Assembly (NCBI GenBank): GCA_959598545.1
Contig: CAUGFC010000052.1
Coordinates: 1-12,183, forward strand
Source of the DNA: an uncultured Olsenella sp.
GTDB lineage: Bacteria; Actinomycetota; Coriobacteriia; Coriobacteriales; Atopobiaceae
Direction: 5' to 3'
Length of the DNA: 12,183 nucleotides
Made by a program: the position numbers and the translations under genes. Below the pieces are notes generated by a model, which saw nothing but the letters and a program-made list of their open reading frames with translations, had not been told where the DNA came from and ran no database searches. Positions 6,984-12,183 of this stretch are shown here, piece by piece (position 1 is the stretch's first letter; each line of letters opens with the position of its first letter).

Positions 6984-7715
6984 CTAGAAGTAATAAGAGT
7001 AAGAGGAGCGGTCCCCACGGCTGTAGAGTTTGGCATGCTCAATCAGACTGCGATCCGCATCATAGCTCAGACACTCGATGACAAGGGCGGATTCCCCCGC
7101 ATCGGTATCAAGCAGACCGGCATCACGGGCGCTCAGGTTCTCTATACTCAACCTCTCCTGGACAAGGGTAACCTTGTGCCCGAGAAGTTCGTAGGCTTCG
7201 TAAAGGCCAAATGCCTCAAGGTCGATACGCTCGATCCCCAATAGGGACTCATAGGGCATCGTCGCCATCTCCACTGAGACGGGGAGACCGTTCAGCATGT
7301 TCAACCGGCGAACGGTATAGAGCAGGTCCTCTTCCCCTATTCCAAATAGACTTGCGAAATACGGTCCCGCCAGGCGAGGCGCCTGAGAGAGCACGCGCAC
7401 GGAGACGGTTTCTCCTTGTGAGGCGTACCTCTTCCTGAAGCCGTCGGTCGAAGGACCGCCGTCGAGCCACGGAACCGAGACGAGCATCCCCTTGCCGGGG
7501 ATGCGGCGTACGACCCCCCGATCGACAAGCTCATCAATGGCGCTGCGAACGGTGAGGCGCGTAGTGGAGAATCGCTCCGCAAGCTCATTCTCGGAAGGAA
7601 GGAGCGTTCCCGGCTCGTACTCGCCGCGAGCGATCGCATCGGAAAGATGCTGGCGAATCATAAGGTATAGCGGCTCGCGCGAACTCTTCTCTTCTGCCGC
7701 CGGCCGAGCGCTCAT
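6984..7715 (-). CDS. GntR-family regulator with UTRA domain (second of pair)
   Basis: Transcription factor of the HutC/UTRA subfamily. The 243 residues have an N-terminal winged helix-turn-helix at about 14-80 (PLYLMIRQHLSDAIARG, then LPSENELAERF and TRLTVRSAIDEL, with the wing RRIPGKGMLV). A UTRA effector domain at about 100-238 ends in the usual pattern IEHAKLYSRGDRSSYSYYF. UTRA proteins typically sense sugar phosphates or small metabolites, which suits control of the adjacent deglycase-PTS operon. The ATG at 7715 overlaps the TGA of the preceding regulator (ATGA), and its GAGGTGG site lies within that gene, so the two are coupled. The open frame extends to 7808 but that would overlap the upstream gene deeply. 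Repressor or activator is not decidable here. Confidence 0.92.
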   Translation of the reverse strand: MSARPAAEEKSSREPLYLMIRQHLSDAIARGEYEPGTLLPSENELAERFSTTRLTVRSAIDELVDRGVVRRIPGKGMLVSVPWLDGGPSTDGFRKRYASQGETVSVRVLSQAPRLAGPYFASLFGIGEEDLLYTVRRLNMLNGLPVSVEMATMPYESLLGIERIDLEAFGLYEAYELLGHKVTLVQERLSIENLSARDAGLLDTDAGESALVIECLSYDADRSLIEHAKLYSRGDRSSYSYYF

Positions 7716-8479
7716 TGTCCGATCCACCTCGACGCCTCTCCCTCCATGTTGTTCGAGCCGCCATTGCTCACAAAAGATATGAGACTCGGAAGCACAACAG
7801 AGGAGCAATACTCTATGAGTTCCCCGGCATCGTCGTACGAGATGGTTTCTTGGAAGAATGCCGCGGCACCCGTCTCGACCCCAAGAAGCGACGCCTCGTC
7901 ATCCCTCACGCGCGTTATCGAGATTCTGTCCGAACCGTGCGCAAGCGAAACGCCATGAACCCGAGCCAGATACGCATAGAGACTCTCGCTCTCGAAGTCG
8001 ACATAAACCAGGTCGGGAAACAGCTCGCAGTTGACGAGTGCCGTTTCTATCGAGACAGGCGTCTCGTCAACAAGCCGCACCCGTCTGAGCTCGAGAACCG
8101 TCTTGGGCGCGCGTTGTCCCATCTTACGCGCACACCGATCATCGGCGGCGCGTACGTCGGACGAGACAAGGCGAGACGACGGCCTTCTCCCCGCCCTATA
8201 TGCCGCCTCGGAGAAGCTGCAGGTTTCCTCAAGCACAAAGGTCGGCTTGCGAGCACATACATAGGTCCCTGATCCCTGACGGCTTTCGAGGACAAAGCTC
8301 GACTCGAGCTGAGAGATTGCCGACCGCAGTGCAGTACGTGAGACGCCGAGCTCGCTGCTGAGCGTACGCTCGGAAGGAAGCCGGTCCCCACCCGAGAGCG
8401 AGTGACTTCTGATGTACCAGAGAATCCCTTCGATGGCACGCGTCTTAGGAGAGGCCTCTCGTATGGTTGCGTCGGGCAA
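7712..8479 (-). CDS. GntR-family regulator with UTRA domain (first of pair)
   Basis: A second, divergent UTRA regulator of 255 residues from the preferred start. The winged helix-turn-helix at about 12-76 contains RLPSERTLSSELGVSRTALRSA and the wing RQGSGTYV; UTRA follows at about 85-236. The start is uncertain. An ATG at 8542 has no ribosome site and overlaps the upstream gene by 47 bases. A TTG at 8479 has GGGAGGTG nine bases before it and gives an N-terminus (PDATIREASPKTRAIEGI) leading straight into the DNA-binding domain, so it is preferred. It overlaps the next regulator by ATGA. Two tandem UTRA regulators may act as a heterodimer or respond to two effectors; this is inference. Confidence 0.88.
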   Translation of the reverse strand: MPDATIREASPKTRAIEGILWYIRSHSLSGGDRLPSERTLSSELGVSRTALRSAISQLESSFVLESRQGSGTYVCARKPTFVLEETCSFSEAAYRAGRRPSSRLVSSDVRAADDRCARKMGQRAPKTVLELRRVRLVDETPVSIETALVNCELFPDLVYVDFESESLYAYLARVHGVSLAHGSDRISITRVRDDEASLLGVETGAAAFFQETISYDDAGELIEYCSSVVLPSLISFVSNGGSNNMEGEASRWIGQ

Positions 8480-8495
8480 CGACTCTGGCACCTCC

Positions 8496-8996
8496 CTATC
8501 CAGATGGGCACTCCTGCCTTTCAGACAGGCCCAAGAGTTCATTCTTTAGACGCTCTGCCTCGTTCATCAGTCGTCTATATAGGATGGACGCACGCCTCAA
8601 CTCCCTGACAAAAAGAGGAATGCTGACGAGATCCCCCTCGGGAGTGCCGTCGTCCATACAGACCACAACACCTATCCCCAATACCATATCATGCCGTAAT
8701 GCATTTCTTTTTGATAACTCCCAGGGGCGAAGCAGCGCCTCGCTAAGCGCATTGCGGCCAGAAAGGGAACGATTGCCGCCCGACCCGCCGTCTTCCAAAA
8801 CGAAGCAGCCACGGACTTTCGAAAGTTCATTAATTAGAGCTGGCTGAAGCGGATACTTGACGGCCCATCGACCAGACGATTCATCAAGGTAGACAGACGG
8901 CAATGGCGTAAAGGAGGGCGGACAAAACAGCACCTTGGTTACCTTGAATCCCATTTGCTCCAGACTAGCCTTGTCCCGCCTTTCCCTTCTTCCCAT
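8496..8996 (-). CDS. Hypothetical protein, possibly PH-like (DUF4429-type)
   Basis: A 166-residue soluble protein that I do not firmly recognise. The body (about 43-155) has short strands WAVKYPL and VRGCFVLEDGG, a glycine-rich turn GGSGG at 70-74, then MVLGIGVVVCMDDG, a hydrophobic strand, and a final helix RRASILYRRLMNEAERLKNELLG. This order loosely resembles DUF4429/YokE-like intracellular PH domains that end in a Y-x-x-A helix, a low-certainty comparison. The N-terminus is basic (MGRRERRDK). No signal peptide or membrane span is seen. The ATG at 8996 follows AAAGGA, and an extended -10 box lies 32 bases upstream. It ends 16 bases before the preferred start of the first regulator, so it heads that transcript. 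Confidence 0.7.
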   Translation of the reverse strand: MGRRERRDKASLEQMGFKVTKVLFCPPSFTPLPSVYLDESSGRWAVKYPLQPALINELSKVRGCFVLEDGGSGGNRSLSGRNALSEALLRPWELSKRNALRHDMVLGIGVVVCMDDGTPEGDLVSIPLFVRELRRASILYRRLMNEAERLKNELLGLSERQECPSG

Positions 8997-9027
8997 TGCA
9001 TTTCCTTTCTATATAGGTCTACTGTTT

Positions 9028-9036
9028 ATCATACCA
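9028..9036 (-). promoter_or_regulatory. Extended -10 promoter of the hypothetical-GntR-GntR unit
   Basis: TGGTATGAT on the minus strand matches the extended -10 form TGN-TATAAT with one mismatch. It would start RNA near 9021, giving a leader of about 25 bases with the AAAGGA ribosome site. No good -35 box is seen, as is usual for extended -10 promoters. Confidence 0.55.
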
Positions 9037-9134
9037 TTTAGCGTTCATATGGGTGTCCTAGACAACGATTTCTCGCCAAGTTCGACTGGATTTCATCGCG
9101 AGTTCCGTTCGAGAAAGAAAATCGGTATTTTGAC

Positions 9135-9162
9135 TTGCGCGATTCTCGGGACTCTGTATACT
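9135..9162 (+). promoter_or_regulatory. Promoter of tRNA-Asn
   Basis: TATACT at 9157-9162 is a good -10 box, with TTGCGC at 9135-9140 as a weak -35 box and a 16-base spacer. It lies 18 bases before the tRNA. TTGACT at 9130 looks better but is 21 bases away, too far for a normal spacer. Confidence 0.55.
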
Positions 9163-9180
9163 TTCTCCTTGCGCACAGAT

Positions 9181-9255
9181 TCCCCGGTGGCGCAGTGGTA
9201 GCGCAGCTGACTGTTAATCAGCGTGTCGTAGGTTCGAATCCTACCCGGGGAGCCA
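9181..9255 (+). tRNA. tRNA-Asn (anticodon GUU)
   Basis: The cloverleaf folds fully: acceptor TCCCCGG/CCGGGGA, D arm GCGC-AGTGGTA-GCGC, anticodon arm GCTGA-CTGTTAA-TCAGC with GTT at 9213-9215, a five-base variable loop GTGTC, and T arm GTAGG-TTCGAAT-CCTAC. Discriminator G and an encoded CCA end at 9255. Total 75 bases. It is the only plus-strand gene, lying between the catabolic cluster and rpoD. No second copy of its 3' end, as an integrated element would leave, was seen in the window. Confidence 0.97.
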
Positions 9256-9264
9256 GGAGCTTTC

Positions 9265-9302
9265 GAGGTCGGAGAATAACTCTCCGGCCTCTTTTCTGTT
9301 TT
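9265..9302 (+). terminator. Intrinsic terminator of tRNA-Asn
   Basis: Arms GAGGTCGGAGA (9265-9275) and TCTCCGGCCTC (9281-9291) pair over 11 bp with one G-T wobble around an ATAAC loop. TTTTCTGTTTT follows. It begins ten bases after the tRNA CCA. Confidence 0.9.
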
Positions 9303-9408
9303 GATTGTCCAATTTGACCGGACGAGTGCCTTCGCTGAGAGGTGGCTGGACGACTATAGGGAGGTGGCTCAGGTTCCTGCGAATGCGCGGCATCTCCACG
9401 ACTGAAAG

Positions 9409-9436
9409 GCTCGAGAATCCGGGATTGTTGTAGGTT
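9409..9436 (+). repeat. 28-nt repeat unit 2A (outer left)
   Basis: Starts GCTCGAGAATCCGGG and ends ATTGTTGTAGGTT; 14-nt unrelated spacer before unit 2B. Confidence 0.85.
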
Positions 9437-9450
9437 GGACGTGAATCCGT

Positions 9451-9478
9451 GCTTAAGAATCTGGTGTTGTTGTACCCC
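9451..9478 (+). repeat. 28-nt repeat unit 2B (inner left)
   Basis: Starts GCTTAAGAATCTGG and ends TGTTGTTGTACCCC. Like unit 1B, its inner end departs from GTAGGTT. Confidence 0.85.
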
Positions 9479-9575
9479 GAGCACGCAACGCGGAAGGGCG
9501 AGAAGTGTCTCTCGCTGACAAAGCCCCAGTTGGCAACAATCTGAAGGTTCTTCTCGACACCACATGACACTCGTG

Positions 9576-9603
9576 AAGGTACAACAACCACGAAATCCTA
9601 GGC
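9576..9603 (-). repeat. 28-nt repeat unit 2C (inner right, inverted)
   Basis: On the minus strand starts GCCTAGGATTTCG and ends GGTTGTTGTACCTT. An inner unit, again with GTAC in place of GTAG. Confidence 0.8.
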
Positions 9604-9617
9604 ATCCAGACGCATGC

Positions 9618-9645
9618 AGCCTGCAGCAACCCCGGATTCCTAAGC
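9618..9645 (-). repeat. 28-nt repeat unit 2D (outer right, inverted)
   Basis: On the minus strand starts GCTTAGGAATCCGG and ends GGTTGCTGCAGGCT; 42 bp from unit 2C and ten bases from the rpoD terminator arm. Confidence 0.8.
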
Positions 9646-9655
9646 AAAGCCCACG

Positions 9656-9684
9656 AAAAGCGGCCCCGCCGAGGCAGGGGCCGC
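9656..9684 (-). terminator. Intrinsic terminator of rpoD
   Basis: On the minus strand GCGGCCCC pairs perfectly with GGGGCCGC (8 bp), with an inner GCC/GGC, followed at once by TTTT. It lies 34 bases after the rpoD stop. Confidence 0.92.
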
Positions 9685-9718
9685 ATGAGATGCCAAGAAG
9701 GGCGGGAGGTTCGCTCCC

Positions 9719-11080
<1,362 letters not shown>

Positions 11081-11110
11081 AAAAGTCCTTTCGACGTATA
11101 AACCTTTGAG

Positions 11111-11116
11111 ATTATA
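11111..11116 (-). promoter_or_regulatory. Probable rpoD promoter -10 box
   Basis: A perfect TATAAT on the minus strand in the short dnaG-rpoD gap, 30 bases before the GTG start, stands out in a GC-rich background. No clear -35 box is visible inside the end of dnaG. It would let rpoD be transcribed apart from dnaG. Confidence 0.6.
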
Positions 11117-11124
11117 CCCAAAAG

Positions 11125-12183
11125 CTACGTGCCGAACACCGAAGAGAGTCGCCCCGCGAGCTCGGTGACGCGACGCTGAAGCTGCGTCGCCTCGGCGAAG
11201 AGGGCGTCCGAGTCGGGGTCGGGCGCGGCCGAGCGCAGGCGCGAGCGAATCTGCCGTATGCGGCGGCGGCACGAGTAGAGCTCGGCGCTGTCGACGATGA
11301 AGTCGAGCTTGCGCTCGTCGGAGAGCTCGTCGTCGCCCATGACGCGCCCTCCCGAGAGGATCCGGGGCGCCTCGGGGACGACCGCCGCGGCGGCGGCGAC
11401 CACCTCCGCCGGCGTGCTCCCCTCGGGCGTCGAGAGCATGGCCCAGGCCATGGCCTCGTGCCGCCCGTCCGCCCAGACGAGCCCCGCGATCCGCTCGCCG
11501 TAGCCCCTCAGGGCGTCCGGGCGCTGCGCGATGGCGCAGAGCAGCTCGCGCTCCGCGGCCACCTGCACGCGCTCGTCGGCCGAGAGCGGCCCGGGCGCGA
11601 CCTCGGGCGCGGGCCCTGCCGTCCCTCCCCCCTCGAGGGCGTCGATCGGGACGTAGTCGGCCGGGGCCTCGTCGTACGCCTCGTAGGAGGGGCCCTCCGC
11701 CGCGGCGGGCGGCGCGGGCGACGGAGCGGCCGCCCTTCTCGCGGGGCGCTCCTCGTCGAGCTCGCGCACCGGCGCGGAGCGGATGGCGCGCTTGGTCTCG
11801 TCCACGTCCATGCCCAGGGCGTCGGCGAGCCGCGTGGCGTACTCGTCGAGAAGGACGGACTGCTTGAGCGGCGCGAGGACCGACGCCATGTCCTCGAGCG
11901 CGCGGACGCGCCGGCCCGGGCCGGAGAGGTCGTAGGAGGCGAGGCGCTTCTCGAAGACGAAGTCCATGAGCGGTCGCGCGCCGGCGAGCTGCTCGCGCAG
12001 GGCGTCCGCGCCGTGGGCCGCGAGGAACTCCATGGGGTCCTGGCCGTCCGGGAGCACCACGCACATGAGCGACGCCGACGTCTTGTCGAGGTAGCGGACC
12101 GCGCGCTCGGCGGCGCGCTGGCCGGCGGCGTCGCCGTCGAACATGCAGATGATGCGGCTCACGCGCTGGCGCTCCATGAGGCG
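11125..12183 (-). CDS. dnaG: DNA primase, C-terminal part (5' end missing)
   Basis: Synthesises RNA primers at the replication fork. The 352 visible residues begin inside the TOPRIM catalytic domain: RIICMFDGDAAGQRAAERA carries the metal-binding D-G-D, followed by VVLPDGQDPMEFLAAHG, both typical of DnaG. Next come the helical end of the polymerase core (to about 140), a Pro/Ala/Glu-rich linker with low-complexity stretches (about 145-200) and a helical C-terminal region that should contact the replicative helicase DnaB. The zinc finger and start codon lie beyond the right edge; full-length DnaG is about 600 or more residues. dnaG followed by rpoD is the conserved macromolecular-synthesis order. 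Codon use is very GC-rich like rpoD. Confidence 0.95.
   Translation of the reverse strand, partial: RLMERQRVSRIICMFDGDAAGQRAAERAVRYLDKTSASLMCVVLPDGQDPMEFLAAHGADALREQLAGARPLMDFVFEKRLASYDLSGPGRRVRALEDMASVLAPLKQSVLLDEYATRLADALGMDVDETKRAIRSAPVRELDEERPARRAAAPSPAPPAAAEGPSYEAYDEAPADYVPIDALEGGGTAGPAPEVAPGPLSADERVQVAAERELLCAIAQRPDALRGYGERIAGLVWADGRHEAMAWAMLSTPEGSTPAEVVAAAAAVVPEAPRILSGGRVMGDDELSDERKLDFIVDSAELYSCRRRIRQIRSRLRSAAPDPDSDALFAEATQLQRRVTELAGRLSSVFGT

Larger units (their letters stand above)
9409..9645. repeat. Composite inverted-pair repeat element, copy 2
   Basis: 237-bp element built like copy 1: direct 28-nt repeats at 9409 and 9451, inverted ones at 9576 and 9618, both pairs exactly 42 bp start to start, GCTTA ends outward. 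CCAGTTGGCA recurs at 9526-9535, again exactly 40 bases before the right-hand pair. The left half is 11 bases longer than in copy 1. The centre has an inverted pair CGAGAAG/CTTCTCG (9499-9505, 9550-9556). AAAG flanks both ends, too short to claim as a target duplication. It sits between two terminators of convergent genes, an unlikely place for a promoter operator. Confidence 0.85.
9256..9718. other. Intergenic region between tRNA-Asn and rpoD
   Basis: 463 bases between convergent transcription units, with no credible gene. It holds the tRNA terminator (9265-9302), about 100 bases with nothing recognised (9303-9408), the second composite repeat element (9409-9645) and the rpoD terminator (9656-9684). 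Confidence 0.7.

Noticed and set aside
6942..6984. ACTGGTATTAG as a DasR/NagR-type GntR operator
   Set aside because: Only one half-site (ACTGGT) matches and the second half does not. Too little to annotate.
9068..9125. TTTCTCG...CGAGAAA inverted repeat upstream of tRNA-Asn
   Set aside because: Seven-base arms around a loop of about 38 bases, with no link to a start or stop, are compatible with chance.
9181..9255. tRNA-Asn as attachment site of an integrated island
   Set aside because: No integrase gene and no second copy of the tRNA 3' end were found in the window, and the cluster lies on the 5' side of the tRNA. Still possible outside the window.
11081..12064. N-terminal extension giving a 781-residue sigma factor
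   Set aside because: The extra part is Arg/Gly/Ala-rich nonsense read out of frame through dnaG. The GTG at 11080 with its ribosome site gives a normal SigA.

Overview
The window looks like a chromosomal segment of a high-GC Gram-positive bacterium, most likely a gut or oral actinobacterium of the class Coriobacteriia (Collinsella/Olsenella/Atopobium type). This taxon is an inference from high GC with strong GGAGG-type ribosome sites, a PyrR-attenuated pyr operon, a dnaG-rpoD pair and a four-component mannose-class PTS. Every protein gene is on the minus strand, so transcription runs right to left. The only plus-strand gene is tRNA-Asn.

Layout from left to right. (1) 1-2640: the start of a pyrimidine biosynthesis operon, pyrR-pyrB-pyrC. 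Its leader holds a PyrR-binding loop, an intrinsic terminator, and an 8-bp pairing between them that forms a classic antiterminator. pyrC runs off the left edge. (2) 2694-2919: a 226-bp composite repeat element. (3) 3045-9036: a catabolic cluster, transcribed as hypothetical PH-like protein, GntR/UTRA regulator, second GntR/UTRA regulator, then SIS-domain sugar-amine deglycase and PTS EIIA, EIIB, EIIC and EIID. (4) 9135-9302: tRNA-Asn(GUU) with promoter and terminator. (5) 9409-9645: a second, 237-bp copy of the composite element. (6) 9656-12183: rpoD with its terminator and probable own promoter, preceded by the 3' part of dnaG, which runs off the right edge.

The catabolic cluster probably imports and phosphorylates an Amadori-type compound or related amino sugar through the mannose-class PTS. 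The SIS enzyme then splits the phosphorylated product to a hexose phosphate plus an amine or amino acid. The two overlapping GntR/UTRA regulators are the obvious candidates for control. The exact substrate cannot be read from sequence.

The most unusual feature is the pair of composite elements. Each has two 28-nt repeats at each end, spaced exactly 42 bp start to start, direct within an end and inverted between ends. All four pairs in the window keep the 42-bp period. Both elements share a CCAGTTGGCA core exactly 40 nt from the right-hand pair. They lie either side of the lower-GC catabolic cluster. The design resembles transposon ends with paired transposase sites or a large REP/BIME-like element, not CRISPR. 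I do not recognise it as a named family.
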